This document shows positions 42,007 to 53,985 of a stretch of DNA of 64,000 nt, piece after piece. Positions within the stretch are counted from its first letter, which is position 1. The number at the start of each line of letters is the position of its first letter. This DNA is from Treponema sp. (GTDB lineage: Bacteria; Spirochaetota; Spirochaetia; Treponematales; Breznakiellaceae), in contig JAISAQ010000107.1 in the NCBI GenBank assembly GCA_031266775.1, positions 1 through 64,000 on the forward strand, in the 5' to 3' direction. Under the pieces are notes generated by a model. The model saw only the letters and a program-made list of their open reading frames with translations. It ran no database searches and was not told where the DNA came from. The translations under genes were made by a program, and so were the position numbers.

Positions 42007-43926
42007 ATGAAGTTTCCCGCATGGTTTGTATGTATTTTCTGTCTCCTCGTCCCGCCGGCGCTTAACGCCCAGGAGCACAATTCAATCCCGCTTGACAGCG
42101 ACGTGTATGCCGTCATCGAAAACGCTGTTCTCCGCGGCCTTGTAACTCTTCCCCCGTCCGCGAAACCCTGGCCGGGCGGACAAGTCAAGGACATGCTGAC
42201 CGAAATTCTTAATGCGGGAATTTCGGACCGGGAGAATGTCATAGTACGAAAACTTCTTGAATCCTTTGAGCGCAGCGAGGGTCTCAGTTACCGGGAAGGG
42301 CGCTATTATTCCAATAACTTGTTCGAAAGCGGAACAAGGTTTTCGTTTGAAGGCGGCGTTAACTGGGAAAGCGTGTTTTCGTTCAGGGTTCCGGACACTG
42401 CCCTGGGCAGTGTCAACATGGGAACACTGTACATGGCCGGGGATATGGGAAACCGCCTTTCCTGGAATTTCAACGTAAAGGGCGGCTTTCTGTATGTTGA
42501 CCGGGATATACTGGGCTCGAGGCCCAATCCGCCTTATATCGACACAAAATACGGAAGGCCAACCGATCCCTATGGCGGCCCCCCGTATTACGACGCGAAC
42601 GGTATTCTTATTTCCCATACGTACTATTATGACATCTACCCCCAGTCCTATTCGCTTATCTACGATATTCCGGCGTGGTTTCCGGGAACTTTTACCAAGA
42701 AATGGGAAGGAGCGGTATTTCCCCCGGCGGATCTGGGCGGGTATCACTCGTGGCCGGACAGCGTAGCCTTTGGCTACGAAATTATTTCCGAAATAAACGC
42801 GTCCTTTTTTGACAGGCGTCTGGCGTTCCGCTTCGGCAGGATGAGGCGGGACTGGGGCCCCGAAGGAAACGGGGCAAGCCTCGTGCTCAACGCCGCGGCC
42901 CGCCCCTTTGTAGCCGCCGAAGGCAGCGCCATTGTGACGCGGTGGATGAACTTCTCCTTCCTCACAGGCGCCCTTGAATACATGAAGACGAGCAATCAGT
43001 GGATGGACGCCGATCCTTTCCAGAATTTGTTTACCCTTGCCATGCTGGAGTTAAATCCGGGAAAGTTCCTCCATATCGACTTCGGCAGCGCTACCGTGTG
43101 GCCCAAGCGTTTCGATCTGGGTTATTTCTTTCCGGTAAACAGCAATTTCTTCTATCAGAACAACGTGGGCGACTTTGACAATCTTGCGCTCTTTGGCGAT
43201 TTGGAAATACGCATACCCGGCAAATTCAAGGTCTGGGGCAGCCTTTACCTTGACGAGGCCCGTTTCGACACGGGAATCGGCAGTTTTCTTCATCAGGACA
43301 GGAACATGTACGCGATTCAGGGGGGCACAAAGATAAACATCCCGTGGCTTCCCTTTGCGTCCCTTACCCTGCGTTATACCAAGGTAGAGCCTTACTGCTA
43401 TACCCACGAATACACCGAAACGCCCTGGACCCGCGTTCCCATGGATACCGCCTATATAAACAACGGCGAATCGCTTGGCATCTATCTGCCGCCCAACAGC
43501 GATGAAGCGCTTCTGCGCATCGAGGCTATGATGCTCCCCGGCGCGAAGATCCACGCCCAGTATCAAATGATACGCCACGGCGCCGATTGGGGCAGCGGGC
43601 GCGTAGACGGCTCCTCGCTGGGGGACAAGATCTACAAGGATGCCAACACGGAAAAAGCCTTTCTTGAGGACGGCGTATACCAGTGGCGCCACGTGTTCAA
43701 AATAGGCGGAAGCTACAGCCTCAAGACAAGAAAAATCCCCCTCTCCCTCTTTGCCGAAGCGGGCATAGTCGTCACGCGCTACACCAGGGGAGGGCAGACA
43801 ACCTTTGATCCGGCGACAGGCTATGTCGTCAACGAACAACAGGGGGGGTATTCAAGCTACAGTTCACCCGAGTATCTGCCGCGCACAGACTTTGTCATGA
43901 GCGTCGGCTTCAAGATATTCCCCTAA
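42007..43926 (+). CDS. Putative outer-membrane beta-barrel protein, Wzi-like
   Basis: The 639-residue protein has a signal peptide cut near LNAQ (residue 22). A periplasmic helical segment follows (about 30-95: YAVIENAVLRGLVTLPPSAK). The rest is rich in alternating aromatic strands (RLAFRFGRMRRDWGPEGNG, FLHIDFGSATVW), ending in Phe-Pro. A barrel of this type with an N-terminal domain recalls capsule-assembly Wzi-like proteins, but I am unsure of the family. It is monocistronic and convergent with rpoC. Outer-membrane location is inferred. Confidence 0.75.
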   Translation: MKFPAWFVCIFCLLVPPALNAQEHNSIPLDSDVYAVIENAVLRGLVTLPPSAKPWPGGQVKDMLTEILNAGISDRENVIVRKLLESFERSEGLSYREGRYYSNNLFESGTRFSFEGGVNWESVFSFRVPDTALGSVNMGTLYMAGDMGNRLSWNFNVKGGFLYVDRDILGSRPNPPYIDTKYGRPTDPYGGPPYYDANGILISHTYYYDIYPQSYSLIYDIPAWFPGTFTKKWEGAVFPPADLGGYHSWPDSVAFGYEIISEINASFFDRRLAFRFGRMRRDWGPEGNGASLVLNAAARPFVAAEGSAIVTRWMNFSFLTGALEYMKTSNQWMDADPFQNLFTLAMLELNPGKFLHIDFGSATVWPKRFDLGYFFPVNSNFFYQNNVGDFDNLALFGDLEIRIPGKFKVWGSLYLDEARFDTGIGSFLHQDRNMYAIQGGTKINIPWLPFASLTLRYTKVEPYCYTHEYTETPWTRVPMDTAYINNGESLGIYLPPNSDEALLRIEAMMLPGAKIHAQYQMIRHGADWGSGRVDGSSLGDKIYKDANTEKAFLEDGVYQWRHVFKIGGSYSLKTRKIPLSLFAEAGIVVTRYTRGGQTTFDPATGYVVNEQQGGYSSYSSPEYLPRTDFVMSVGFKIFP

Positions 43927-43930
43927 GCAG

Positions 43931-43954
43931 GGGGAAAGGCGGGGCGTTTTCCCC
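43931..43954. terminator. Terminator between the beta-barrel gene and rpoC
   Basis: GGGGAAA pairs with TTTCCCC (7 bp, 10-nt loop) in the 37-bp gap between convergent stops and could serve both directions. No U tract follows on either side. Confidence 0.5.
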
Positions 43955-43963
43955 TGGGAAAGG

Positions 43964-46900
43964 CTATTCCTCCGTCTCCGCCTCTTCCCCTTCGGGGGCG
44001 TACTCTTCTTCTTCGTTCTCGTTTTCCGCTTCCATGGTAACTTCAAGCCTGCGCCGCTCAAGGATCTCCTGCATGTACAGATCCAGATCCTGCTGATCCT
44101 CATCGAACAGCTTGATCTGCCGGTAGCGCTTCATGCCGGTACCGGCCGGAATGGGATGCCCTATGATGATGTTTTCCTTAAGGCCGCGCAGATAATCGGT
44201 TGATCCGGCTATGGCGGCGTTGGTAAGCACACGGGTGGTCTCCTGAAAAGACGCGGCGGAGAGGAAAGAGTCAATGTTAAGGGAAGCCTTGGTAATCCCC
44301 TGGAACATGGGCTTGGCGACGGCGGGCTGGCCGCCTTCCGCCATGACCCGGCGGTTTTCCTCGTGGAACTTATACTTGTCCACCATGGCGCCGTAGATGA
44401 ACCGCGTGTCCCCCACGGCGACAATCTCCACCTTCCGCATCATCTGGCGCACGATGACGCCGATGTGCTTGTCATTGATGGAAACCCCCTGGAGGCGGTA
44501 CACCTGCTGTATCTCGTCCATGAGATAGCGGTGAAGGGTGCTTTCGCCCAGTATGTGCAGCACATCGTGGGGATTAGCGGCGCCCATACAGAGCATTTCC
44601 CCCGCCTCTACGGTATCACCGTCCCGGACAAGAAGCCGTTTTGCCATGGGGATAAGATGCTTGTATTCCTTGCCGAAACTGTCCTCAACGGTCACCACCC
44701 GCTTGCCCTTGACGATACCCTTGAAACGGACAGTACCGGAAACCTGGGCAAGAACGGCGGGATTCTTCGGCTTGCGGGCCTCGAAGAGTTCGCTGACACG
44801 GGGAAGGCCCGAGGTAATGTCGGAGGCCTTCACGAATTCCTTAAAGGTTTTGGCGATTGTCCTTCCGGCGTGTACTTTTTCATCCTCGTCAACCAGTATG
44901 ACGGCCCCTCCGGGCAGAAAGTAGGAGGCAAGCTCCGTCCCTTCCTCGTCCACAATGAAGATCCTCGGCTGTTTGCTTTCAAACTGAAAATCGGTGATCC
45001 TTTTTTCCGTGTTTCCCGTTTCCTCGTCTATTTCTTCCTTAAGGGTGGAACCGGGAATAATGTCTTCGTATTTTACGGTCCCGCCGGCTTCGGCGATGAT
45101 GGGGTCCGAGAAGGGATCAAAGGTGGCGATGGTTTTTTCCGCTTCCGCCACTTCTCCTTTCTTCACCACCAGTTCCGAACCGTTGCGTATCTCTATTTTT
45201 TGATCCTGGCCGATAAGGTAAAGGCTCGTCCCGTTTTCACCCTCCTTTACCATGGCGTAGGCTATTTCGGTGGAAAGGATATCCTTGTTCCCGCGCCTTA
45301 TGACAGGCTCGCCCCGGATGATCTTCTTGCCGTTCTCCACAAGGAGGCTGTCCTTTGCCTCAAGGCGGTATTCCTTCATCACTCTGTTGGCCACTGCGTA
45401 CCCCTTGCGGGTAAAAAGCCAGTGCCCCGACGGAAGTTCCACATGAACCCCCGTGATGTCACGGATGTACACAGGGTATTTTAGGAAGGTTCTGTTTTCC
45501 TCGCTTACCTTGGTGGCAACGCCCCCTATATGAAAGGTCCGCATGGTAAGCTGCGTGCCCGGCTGGCCTATGGACTGGGCCGCTATGGTTCCCACCGCTT
45601 CGCCTATATCCACCGAACGGTTTGTCGCCAGGTTGCGGCCGTAACAGCGGCGGCAGACCCCGTGCTTTGCCTCGCAGGTAAGCACCGTTCGTATACGCAC
45701 GGTCTCTATTCCCGCGGTCTCTATGGCGGCGGCTATGTCCTCGGTAATCTCCTCGTTAACATCTATGATAAGTTCCCCCGTAATAGGATGCTTGACCCGC
45801 TCCAGGGTGTAACGGCCCACGATGCGGTCGGAGAGGGGCTCCACAATATCCTCGCCGTCCTTGATGGCCGAATAGGCAATGCCGTTGATAGTGCCGCAGT
45901 CGTCCTCGTTTACCACCACATCCTGGGCTATGTCCACAAGCCGCCGCGTCAGGTAGCCGGCCTCGGCGGTCTTGAGCGCCGTATCGGCAAGCCCCTTGCG
46001 GGCGCCGTTGGTGGAGATGAAGAATTCGATAACCGAAAGGCCCTCTTTGAAGTTGGACCTGACCGGAAGCTCTATAATGTCCCCGGAAGGCTTGGCCATG
46101 AGGCCGCGCATACCGGCAAGCTGGCGTATCTGGTTGCGGCTTCCCCGGGCGCCGGAGTTCGCCATCATGTAGACCGAATTGAAGCCGTCGCGGTCCGCTT
46201 CCAGGGTCTTCATCATGATGTTGGTAAGCTCCTCGTTGGTCCTTGACCAGACTTCGACAACACGGTTGTACCGTTCTTCCTGGGTAATGTGCCCCTGACG
46301 GTACTGCTTCTGAATAGAGTCAACTTCCTTGTTGGCCTTGTTTATCATTTCGGCCTTTTCCTTGGGCACCACAATGTCGTCGACGCCAATGGTGGCGCCG
46401 AAAACCGTCGCGGATTTATAGCCCGTGGATTTAATGGCGTCGAGCATACAAACCGTGGTCCAGGAGCCTTTTTCACCAAAGATGTTTTCGATAAGGGCCC
46501 GCAGTTCCTTGTCCTTTAGTTCATAATTGATGAAGGGAATTTCCGGCGGCAGCTCTTCGTTGAACACAAGACGGCCCGCGGTCGTTTCGATAAGGCCGTC
46601 GCGCCCGGTTTCCGCCTCATGACCAACCTTATCCCAGACCGGCAGTTTGGGCGGAGATACCCGTATCACCGCCTCCCATTCAAGGGAACCGGCTTCCACC
46701 GCCATGTAGATCTCCTCCACCGTGGAATAGGAAGGAATCTTGTCCTTTGTCCCGTCTCTAGCGGAGCCGGGACGCTTGGCGTTCGGCTTGATCCTTGTAA
46801 GGAAGTTAATCCCCAGCACCATATCCTGCGACGGAAACACGATTGTTTTCCCGTTGGCCGGGTTAAGGAGATTGCGGACACTGAGCATGAGGGTCCAGCA

Positions 46901-48304
46901 CTCCATCTGGGCAGCCTGGGTAAGGGGCACGTGAACCGCCATTTGGTCGCCGTCAAAGTCGGCGTTAAAGGCGTGGCAGACAAGCGGGTGAAGCTTAATA
47001 GCCTTTCCCTCGACAAGCACGGGCTCAAATGCCTGAATCCCCAGCCGGTGCAGCGTAGGGGCCCGGTTAAGAAGCACCGGATGTTCCTTGACCACCTCGT
47101 CAAGAACGGCAAAAACCTCGGAAGTTTCCGCCTCCACCAGCATCTTCGCCTTCTTGATGTTATAGACAACATCCTTGTCCACAAGTTTCTTCATGATAAA
47201 AGGCTTGAAGAGTTCCAGCGCCATTTTGGTGGGAAGCCCGCACTGCCACATCTTGAGATCCGGCCCAACGGTGATGACGCTCCGGCCGGAATAGTCAACG
47301 CGCTTTCCAAGGAGGTTCTGCCTGAAACGGCCCTGTTTTCCCTTGAGCATGTCGCTTATCGATTTAAGGGGCCGGTTGCTTGCGCCCTTTACAACCCGTT
47401 TCTTCTTGGAATTGTCGAACAGTGCGTCCACCGCTTCCTGCAGCATGCGCTTTTCGTTTCGTATGATAATATCGGGGGCGTTGAGCATCTGCAGGCGCTT
47501 CAGCCTGTTGTTCCGGTTGATCACCCGGCGGTACAGATCGTTGAGATCGCTTGTGGCAAAGCGCCCGCCGTCAAGCTGAACCATGGGACGCAGTTCCGGC
47601 GGGATCACCGGGATAACATCGAGTATCATCCATTCAGGCTTATTGCTGGAATTGCGGAAATTCTCAACAATATCGATGCGCTTCAACAGGCGTTTGTCGC
47701 TCTTCGCGCCTTTCTCTATCATTTTGGCCCGCAGTTCAGCGGCAATCTGATCGAGGTTGATATTTTCAAGAAGGGTCCGTATCGCCTCGGCGCCCATACC
47801 GGCGGAAAAGGCCCCGCCGTAACGCTCCAGCGCTTCGTAATACTCTTCCTCGGTAAGGAGCTGCATCTTTTTAAGATCAGTGTCCCCCGAGTCTATGACT
47901 ACGTATTTTTCATAGTAGAGCACCGAGCGGAGGGCCGTCATGGGGAGATCCAGGAGCAGGCCCATGCGGCTGGGAACGGAACGGTAGTACCAAATATGCG
48001 AAACCGGGGCGGCCAGTTCTATGTGGCCCATCCGCTCACGGCGCACCTTGAAGTGGGTAACTTCAACACCGCAGCGGTCGCAGATCACACCCTTGTAGCG
48101 TATGGACTTGAATTTACCGCAGTAACATTCCCATTCCTTGGTTGTCCCGAAGATGCGCTCGCAGAAAAGGCCGTCTTTTTCGGGCCGGAGCGTCCGGTAA
48201 TTGATCGTCTCCGGTTTTTTTACTTCGCCGTAGGACCACGCCCGTATCATCTCCGGGGAGGCCAGCTTTATCATGATCGAATCAAAATCCTGAATGTCCC
48301 GCAT
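43964..48304 (-). CDS. rpoC: RNA polymerase beta' subunit
   Basis: The 1446-residue protein shows the N-terminal zinc site ([20 protein letters not shown]), the catalytic NADFDGD with D449, D451 and D453, and the second zinc cluster [14 protein letters not shown]. The last 30 residues are an acidic tail. It is the last gene of the secE-to-rpoC operon; rpsL, rpsG and fusA, which follow in many bacteria, are absent. A 74-bp gap separates it from rpoB. Confidence 0.99.
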   Translation of the reverse strand: MRDIQDFDSIMIKLASPEMIRAWSYGEVKKPETINYRTLRPEKDGLFCERIFGTTKEWECYCGKFKSIRYKGVICDRCGVEVTHFKVRRERMGHIELAAPVSHIWYYRSVPSRMGLLLDLPMTALRSVLYYEKYVVIDSGDTDLKKMQLLTEEEYYEALERYGGAFSAGMGAEAIRTLLENINLDQIAAELRAKMIEKGAKSDKRLLKRIDIVENFRNSSNKPEWMILDVIPVIPPELRPMVQLDGGRFATSDLNDLYRRVINRNNRLKRLQMLNAPDIIIRNEKRMLQEAVDALFDNSKKKRVVKGASNRPLKSISDMLKGKQGRFRQNLLGKRVDYSGRSVITVGPDLKMWQCGLPTKMALELFKPFIMKKLVDKDVVYNIKKAKMLVEAETSEVFAVLDEVVKEHPVLLNRAPTLHRLGIQAFEPVLVEGKAIKLHPLVCHAFNADFDGDQMAVHVPLTQAAQMECWTLMLSVRNLLNPANGKTIVFPSQDMVLGINFLTRIKPNAKRPGSARDGTKDKIPSYSTVEEIYMAVEAGSLEWEAVIRVSPPKLPVWDKVGHEAETGRDGLIETTAGRLVFNEELPPEIPFINYELKDKELRALIENIFGEKGSWTTVCMLDAIKSTGYKSATVFGATIGVDDIVVPKEKAEMINKANKEVDSIQKQYRQGHITQEERYNRVVEVWSRTNEELTNIMMKTLEADRDGFNSVYMMANSGARGSRNQIRQLAGMRGLMAKPSGDIIELPVRSNFKEGLSVIEFFISTNGARKGLADTALKTAEAGYLTRRLVDIAQDVVVNEDDCGTINGIAYSAIKDGEDIVEPLSDRIVGRYTLERVKHPITGELIIDVNEEITEDIAAAIETAGIETVRIRTVLTCEAKHGVCRRCYGRNLATNRSVDIGEAVGTIAAQSIGQPGTQLTMRTFHIGGVATKVSEENRTFLKYPVYIRDITGVHVELPSGHWLFTRKGYAVANRVMKEYRLEAKDSLLVENGKKIIRGEPVIRRGNKDILSTEIAYAMVKEGENGTSLYLIGQDQKIEIRNGSELVVKKGEVAEAEKTIATFDPFSDPIIAEAGGTVKYEDIIPGSTLKEEIDEETGNTEKRITDFQFESKQPRIFIVDEEGTELASYFLPGGAVILVDEDEKVHAGRTIAKTFKEFVKASDITSGLPRVSELFEARKPKNPAVLAQVSGTVRFKGIVKGKRVVTVEDSFGKEYKHLIPMAKRLLVRDGDTVEAGEMLCMGAANPHDVLHILGESTLHRYLMDEIQQVYRLQGVSINDKHIGVIVRQMMRKVEIVAVGDTRFIYGAMVDKYKFHEENRRVMAEGGQPAVAKPMFQGITKASLNIDSFLSAASFQETTRVLTNAAIAGSTDYLRGLKENIIIGHPIPAGTGMKRYRQIKLFDEDQQDLDLYMQEILERRRLEVTMEAENENEEEEYAPEGEEAETEE

Positions 48305-48378
48305 ATACTCTCCTTGTTCGCCGCTCCCGGCCGTTCACCACAACACGTTCCGCCTTTCTCCAGCCGCATACCGGCTTT

Positions 48379-51300
48379 TTAAAAATTGGAACCGGACTTC
48401 GTTATCAGTTCATCATCCCGCTCGGTAAGCGGTATCTGTTTGCCTTTAAGGTCATAGATCGTAAGGTCCAGGGCAAGCCCGCGGAGTTCCTGAACCAGAA
48501 CATTAAAGGATTCGGGGATTCCCGCCGTTGTGGAAGGCTCCCCCTTGACAATGGCCTCGTAGATTTTGGACCGGCCCATCATGTCGTCCGACTTGATGGT
48601 AAGAAGTTCCTGCAAGGTATTGGCCGCGCCGTAGGCCTCAAGCGCCCATACTTCCATTTCACCGAGCCGCTGGCCGCCGAACTGGGCCTTGCCGCCCAGG
48701 GGCTGCTGGGTCACAAGGGAATAGGGCCCTGTGGATCGCGCGTGCATCTTATCGTCTACAAGGTGATGGAGCTTGAGGAAGTAGATCATCCCGCAGAAAA
48801 TGGGATTCACAAACGGTTCGCCCGTCCTGCCGTCCCTGAGCGCGGTCTTGCTGGTAACCGGCAGCCCCGCTTCCCTGAGTTTTTCTTCTATTTGCTCCGT
48901 GGAAGGAGACTGAAACACCGGAGTCGAATACCATTCATCCAGCGTGGAGCCCGCCCATCCCAATTCTGTTTCCAGAAGCTGGCCTATGTTCATGCGCGAA
49001 GGCACCCCCAGCGGGGTAAGGCAGATGTCCAGGGGAGTGCCGTCTTCCATATACGGCATGTCTTCTTCGGGAAGAATGCGGGCAACGACGCCCTTGTTGC
49101 CGTGGCGGCCGGCCATCTTGTCGCCCTCACGGAGCTTGCGTTTTGTGGCGATAAGCACCTTGACCACTTCGTCAACGCCGGGGTTAAGATCGTCCCCCTG
49201 GGTACGCTTGAGCCGCTGAATGTCGATGATGGTTCCCTCAATGCCGTGCGGCACCCGGAGGGAAGAATCGCGGACCTCCTTGGCCTTTTCGCCGAATATA
49301 GAGTTAAGAAGCTTGAACTCGGGCGTGGTTTCCGTTTCACTCTTGGGGGTCACCTTTCCCACAAGAATGTCCCCGGAACGGACCTTGGCCCCTACCCGGA
49401 TGATCCCTTCCCCGTCAAGGTTGTCAAGGCTTTTTTCGGAAGTATTGGGAATGTCGCGGGTGATCTTTTCCGGCCCCAGCTTGGTCTCCCGTACTTCGGT
49501 AATAAATTCCTTGATGTGGATGGAAGTAAACATGTCGTCCTTGACCACCCGCTCCGAAATAAGAATGGAATCTTCGTAGTTGTAGCCGTTCCAGGGCATG
49601 AAACCCACAAGTATATTACGGCCCAGCGCCAGCTCCCCGTTTTTTGTGGCGGGCCCGTCGGCAATTACCTGTCCCGCGTTTATCTTTTCGCCCGTTTTGA
49701 CAATGGGGCGCTGATTGTAGCAGGTATCCTGATTGGTACGCTGGAATTTTACCAGATGGTACACGTCAAAACCTTCGGAATTGGTTTCGGCTATGGCCTC
49801 CGCGGCGCCCGCCTCCGGTTTGATCACGATCTCGTGGGAGGTAACGCGGACCACCGTTCCGTTCCGCCTGGATTTAACAAGCACCCCGGAATCGTAGGCG
49901 CACTTCCCTTCCATTCCCGTACCGACTATGGGAGCCTCGGGGAATACCAGCGGCACCGCCTGCCTCTGCATATTGGAACCCATGAGCGCGCGGTTGGCGT
50001 CGTCATGTTCCAGAAAGGGAATGAGGGACGCCGAAACCGAAATGATCTGCTTCGGCGAAACATCCATGTACTGAATGTCTTCGGGAGTACGGGTGGTATA
50101 ATCACCCTGACGGCGGCAGGAGATCTGCTCGTCGGCAAAACTGCCGTTGCCGTTGAGTTTCGCGGAAGCCTGCGCTATGTAGTACCGGTCCTCGTCCATG
50201 GCGGAAAGGTACTCGATGTCACGTGTGGCGACCCCCTTGAGCACCCTGCGGTACGGAGTCTCAAGGAACCCGTATTCGTTCACCCTGGTATAATTCGCCA
50301 GTGAAACAATGAGGCCGATATTCGGGCCCTCCGGGGTTTCTATGGGGCACATGCGGCCATAGTGGGTATAGTGAACATCCCGCACCTCAAAGCCCGCCCG
50401 GTCACGGGAAAGCCCGCCGGGACCCAGCGCGTTAAGCCGCCTTTTGTGGGTCAGCTCCGCGAGGGGATTAACCTGATCCATAAACTGGGAAAGCTGGCTG
50501 GAACCGAAGAATTCCTTGATGGCCGCCACAACCGGTTTAATGGAAATAAGATCCTGCGGCTTGATGGTGTCCGTTTCCTTGAGGCTCATCCGCTCTTTGG
50601 CAATACGCTCCATGCGGCTAAAGGCGGTTTTCATGGTGTTGGCCATGAGTTCCCCGACAGAACGTACCCGCCGGTTTCCCAGATGATCGATATCGTCGAT
50701 GTTTTCCTCGCCAACCCAGACCTGGATAAGGAATTTCATCGTCGCAATGATATCCTGTTTGGTAAGGGTAAAATCGGCCAGGGGCGGCTTGAAGTCAAAT
50801 TTCTTGTTAAGCTTGTAGCGCCCCACTTTTCCAAGATCGTAACGGCGGCTGGTAAAAAACATCCCCAAAAGATCCTTTTCCGCGGCTTCCACAGTGATCG
50901 TCTCTCCGGGCATGAGGACGGAATAAACCGCCGAAAGGGCGTCTTCACGGGAAGGCTCGTCCCGCAGGGCGTCTTCACGGACAAATTTGATCTCTTCCCG
51001 TTCAAAACAGTTGAGAAGCATAAGAGAATTGAGGGAACCTTCCGCCTCAAAGTCGATAACTTCCACGGAGGAGACCCCGTTGGAAAGAAGTTCGTCAACA
51101 TTGTGGGGATGAAGTTTTTCTCCGGCGCGGTACAGTTTCTTCTTCCCCCGGTTTTCATCTTCCCTGCCGCCTGAGTTCCTGCCTCCTTCCTTTGACTCCC
51201 GTGCGCTTTCTTTCGCCGTCCTCGAGCCTCCTTCCTTCGGCTCCTTAACCCCCGCCCCGCCGGGTTTTTCATCGCTTTCATCCACCCACACCGGAACGGC

Positions 51301-52023
51301 AAGAACGCACCCGGACAGCTTTTCCCGCGTTTCCCTGTCGTCCTTTATTTCAGCAATACGGGTCTTGTAAAACGCGTTGATAATATCCTCGCGGGTTTCA
51401 TAGCCCAGCGCCCGGAGGAAGATCGAACCCAGAATGCGCTTCTTCCGGTCTATTTTGGCGTAGATGAGTTCCCGCTTCTGGTCTATTTCGAATTCCAGCC
51501 AGGACCCACGGTACGGGATGATGCGGGAAGAGAAAATCCCCTTTTCATGGCTAAAGATAACCCCCGGGGAACGGTGAATCTGGGAGACAACCACCCGTTC
51601 GGCGCCGTTTATGATGAAGGTGCCCCGCTCGGTCATGACGGGAATATCCCCCATATAAATGTCTTTCTGGCGTATTTCGCCTGTCTGCTGAAAGATAAGA
51701 TTGATCCGCGCCTTGAGGGACACCGCGTAGGTAAGGCCCTTTTGCCTGCAGTCCTGCTCGGAAAATTTGACGGTATTTTCATCAAGGATGTAGTATTCGT
51801 ATTCCAGCACCATGTCGCCGTTGGGGCTTTCAACAGGAAAGGTATTCCTGAAAACTTCCTCCAGCCCCTGCAACGCGGGTTTTTCCCCTGCCCTGAGCTT
51901 TTCCCGCTGAAGAAACCGTTCATAGGAACAAAGCTGTATATCAATCAGATCCGGCAGTTCCATTACATCCTGAATGTCCTTGCCCACGTAGATCCTCTTC
52001 ACGGCCGTCTTCCCTTTTACCAT
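48379..52023 (-). CDS. rpoB: RNA polymerase beta subunit
   Basis: The 1214-residue protein has the rifampicin region [20 protein letters not shown], followed by [11 protein letters not shown]. Residue 531 (codon 50433-50431) is Asn where E. coli has Ser, the change linked to natural rifampicin resistance in spirochaetes. A hydrophilic insertion rich in Lys, Glu, Gly and Ser occupies about residues 247-295. GGGGG lies before the ATG. A 13-bp attenuator hairpin separates it from rplL. Confidence 0.99.
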   Translation of the reverse strand: MVKGKTAVKRIYVGKDIQDVMELPDLIDIQLCSYERFLQREKLRAGEKPALQGLEEVFRNTFPVESPNGDMVLEYEYYILDENTVKFSEQDCRQKGLTYAVSLKARINLIFQQTGEIRQKDIYMGDIPVMTERGTFIINGAERVVVSQIHRSPGVIFSHEKGIFSSRIIPYRGSWLEFEIDQKRELIYAKIDRKKRILGSIFLRALGYETREDIINAFYKTRIAEIKDDRETREKLSGCVLAVPVWVDESDEKPGGAGVKEPKEGGSRTAKESARESKEGGRNSGGREDENRGKKKLYRAGEKLHPHNVDELLSNGVSSVEVIDFEAEGSLNSLMLLNCFEREEIKFVREDALRDEPSREDALSAVYSVLMPGETITVEAAEKDLLGMFFTSRRYDLGKVGRYKLNKKFDFKPPLADFTLTKQDIIATMKFLIQVWVGEENIDDIDHLGNRRVRSVGELMANTMKTAFSRMERIAKERMSLKETDTIKPQDLISIKPVVAAIKEFFGSSQLSQFMDQVNPLAELTHKRRLNALGPGGLSRDRAGFEVRDVHYTHYGRMCPIETPEGPNIGLIVSLANYTRVNEYGFLETPYRRVLKGVATRDIEYLSAMDEDRYYIAQASAKLNGNGSFADEQISCRRQGDYTTRTPEDIQYMDVSPKQIISVSASLIPFLEHDDANRALMGSNMQRQAVPLVFPEAPIVGTGMEGKCAYDSGVLVKSRRNGTVVRVTSHEIVIKPEAGAAEAIAETNSEGFDVYHLVKFQRTNQDTCYNQRPIVKTGEKINAGQVIADGPATKNGELALGRNILVGFMPWNGYNYEDSILISERVVKDDMFTSIHIKEFITEVRETKLGPEKITRDIPNTSEKSLDNLDGEGIIRVGAKVRSGDILVGKVTPKSETETTPEFKLLNSIFGEKAKEVRDSSLRVPHGIEGTIIDIQRLKRTQGDDLNPGVDEVVKVLIATKRKLREGDKMAGRHGNKGVVARILPEEDMPYMEDGTPLDICLTPLGVPSRMNIGQLLETELGWAGSTLDEWYSTPVFQSPSTEQIEEKLREAGLPVTSKTALRDGRTGEPFVNPIFCGMIYFLKLHHLVDDKMHARSTGPYSLVTQQPLGGKAQFGGQRLGEMEVWALEAYGAANTLQELLTIKSDDMMGRSKIYEAIVKGEPSTTAGIPESFNVLVQELRGLALDLTIYDLKGKQIPLTERDDELITKSGSNF

Positions 52024-52075
52024 TGATTTCCCCCGTGCAATCTGTATAGCCCGCCGTCTTTACAAACAAAAGGAC

Positions 52076-52105
52076 CCTTCAGAAACCCGGCCGGGTTTCT
52101 GAAGG
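52076..52105 (-). terminator. rplL-rpoB attenuator hairpin
   Basis: CCTTCAGAAACCC pairs perfectly with GGGTTTCTGAAGG (13 bp, loop GGCC). Read on the minus strand it is followed by GTCCTTTTGTTTG. It lies between rplL and rpoB, the place where E. coli has a partial terminator that sets ribosomal protein to polymerase ratios. Confidence 0.8.
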
Positions 52106-52161
52106 ATTCCTCCCCTGAGAATCGAGACTGTATGTTTCCGGAATTTCCGGACAAAACCAGG

Positions 52162-52560
52162 TTACTGAACGTCGACAGTACCGCCGGCAGCGGTAACCTG
52201 TTCCTTGATTTTAGCGGCTTCTTCCTTGGAGATGCCTTCTTTAAGGGGCTTGGGCGCCCCTTCAACAAGGTCTTTGGCCTCCTTAAGCCCGAGACCCGTA
52301 ACCGCCCGGACTTCCTTGATAACCGCAATTTTCTTGGAATCGTCAAAAGCCTTGAGAATAACATTGAATTCGGTTTTCTCCTCCGCACTGTCTCCGCCGC
52401 CCGCGGCCGCGCCGGGAGCGGCGCCTGCCGCAGCTACCGCAACCGGGGCCGCCGCGGAAACGCCGAATTTCTCTTCCATTGCCTTTACCAGTTCCGAAAT
52501 TTCCAGAACCGTCATGGATGAAATCGCCTCAAGAATCTGATCCGTTGAAAGGGCTGCCAT
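52162..52560 (-). CDS. rplL: Ribosomal protein L7/L12
   Basis: The 132-residue protein has an N-terminal dimerisation helix region ([20 protein letters not shown]), an Ala/Gly-rich hinge (about 36-57) and the C-terminal factor-binding domain ([25 protein letters not shown]). It forms the ribosomal stalk that recruits elongation factors. It lies 179 bp after rplJ; that gap holds no recognisable gene. Confidence 0.98.
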   Translation of the reverse strand: MAALSTDQILEAISSMTVLEISELVKAMEEKFGVSAAAPVAVAAAGAAPGAAAGGGDSAEEKTEFNVILKAFDDSKKIAVIKEVRAVTGLGLKEAKDLVEGAPKPLKEGISKEEAAKIKEQVTAAGGTVDVQ

Positions 52561-52739
52561 ATTATCTTCTCCTCAATAACATATTGCGCGCCTCATACGA
52601 TGCACGCCCGGTTTACCCGGCGCAGAAACCCGACAGGTCAGCAACCTTCATATACGAAGCCTGACGGGCCTTTAACTTTTTTCACAAACAGGCCGCGCCC
52701 CGCCCTCCGGGACGGGACCGCCGGTTTTACCGCCCGCCG

Positions 52740-53285
52740 TTAACCGGCGGACTCCGGCTTTTTGGCGGCCACCGCATTGACCGTCCGTACCAGCCGGGCG
52801 GGAATGTCGTTGAGGGCGGCGGCGAGATTCCGGGCCGGCCCGTTCATCACCGACATGAGCATGGCGATAAGCTCCAGCCTGCCGGGCAGTTTCGAAAACG
52901 CCTCGGTCTGGGACGCCGTATAGATCGTGTCCCCCATCAGGGCGCCCTTTACCTGGAACACCTGGGCTTCCTTCGCAAAATCGAAGAGTATCTTCGCGGT
53001 CTCGTTGGCATCCCTGGGCACAATAACCACTGCGGTAGGCCCTGCAAGATACGCCGACACATCGGGGAATTTAAGCTCCTCGAAAGCAAGGCGGGCAAAG
53101 TTGTTCTTGACCACCTTGCAGCGGGCGTCTTTGGCCCGCAGGTTTTTCCGAAGGGTGGTTATCTGTTCCACCGTCAACCCGCGGTAATTGGTAAAAATAA
53201 AATCCTTTGACGAACCAAAATTTTCCGCCAGTTCCTTTATGGCCCTGGTTTTGCCGTCCTGTATCTTTTTCGCAACTATTGCCAT
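52740..53285 (-). CDS. rplJ: Ribosomal protein L10
   Basis: The start at 53285 has GGAGG upstream and gives 181 residues; the open frame to 53324 is longer but unsupported. The RNA-binding N-terminal half has IFTNYRGLTVEQITTLRKNL, and the C-terminal helix binds L7/L12 dimers. L10 anchors the stalk and, in other bacteria, represses its own operon by binding the leader mRNA. The gap to rplA is only 16 bp, so any L10 site would lie farther upstream. Confidence 0.96.
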   Translation of the reverse strand: MAIVAKKIQDGKTRAIKELAENFGSSKDFIFTNYRGLTVEQITTLRKNLRAKDARCKVVKNNFARLAFEELKFPDVSAYLAGPTAVVIVPRDANETAKILFDFAKEAQVFQVKGALMGDTIYTASQTEAFSKLPGRLELIAMLMSVMNGPARNLAAALNDIPARLVRTVNAVAAKKPESAG

Positions 53286-53301
53286 TTTTAACGGTCCTCC
53301 C

Positions 53302-53985
53302 TCAGTTTTCCCCGGCCCTGGCATTTACCCAGACTCCGGGTCCCATGGTAGACGCCACCGAAACGGTACGGATAAAATCGCCTTTTGCATCGGCGGGCCG
53401 TTTCCTTTCTATTTCGGACACCACGGTTTTGACATTCTCCACTATCTTTTCACCATCCATGGAAACCTTTCCCACGGCAAGGTGAACCACGCCGGTTTTA
53501 TCGGCCCTGAATTCGACCCGGCCCTTTTTGAGTTCCGCAAGGGCGCCCTTGAGATCGAAGGTCACCGTGCCGGTCTTGGGGTTCGGCATGAGCCCCTTGC
53601 GGCCCAGAACCATACCGAGCTTGCCGACATCCTTCATCATGTCCGGCGTCGCCACGGCGATGTCAAAATCCGTCCAGCCGCCCTTGATCTTTTCGATAAG
53701 ATCATTGGCTCCCACATAGGCCGCGCCCGAATCCTGCGCTTCCTTTTCCTTTTCGGGTTTGCAGAAAACCAGAATCTTTTTTTCACCCCTGAACTGATGG
53801 GGAAGCACTACCGTGTCCCGCACGGACTGGTTTTTCTTGAGGTTCACCTTGACCGAAAGATCGACGGTCTCGTCGAATTTGGCGCAGGCCATGGTTTTGA
53901 CAAGCCCCACCGCCTCGGCAAGCTCGTAACTGTTTTCGGCGTTGTATTTCTTGACGCTCTCCCGGTATTTTTTCCCGCTTTTCAT
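53302..53985 (-). CDS. rplA: Ribosomal protein L1
   Basis: The 227-residue protein starts [19 protein letters not shown] and shows the L1 pattern through [12 protein letters not shown], the conserved 23S rRNA-binding segment. L1 forms the mobile L1 stalk at the E site. Its start overlaps the rplK stop by 4 nt. The rplK-rplA mRNA is the usual L1 autoregulation target in other bacteria. Confidence 0.98.
   Translation of the reverse strand: MKSGKKYRESVKKYNAENSYELAEAVGLVKTMACAKFDETVDLSVKVNLKKNQSVRDTVVLPHQFRGEKKILVFCKPEKEKEAQDSGAAYVGANDLIEKIKGGWTDFDIAVATPDMMKDVGKLGMVLGRKGLMPNPKTGTVTFDLKGALAELKKGRVEFRADKTGVVHLAVGKVSMDGEKIVENVKTVVSEIERKRPADAKGDFIRTVSVASTMGPGVWVNARAGEN

Noticed and set aside
46619..48382. 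587-residue plus-strand open frame opposite rpoC
   Set aside because: It covers the conserved rpoC N-terminal half including zinc and catalytic motifs and has no protein-family features of its own.
48742..50304. 520-residue plus-strand open frame opposite rpoB
   Set aside because: It is antisense to the conserved beta-subunit core; composition and lack of motifs mark it as a shadow.
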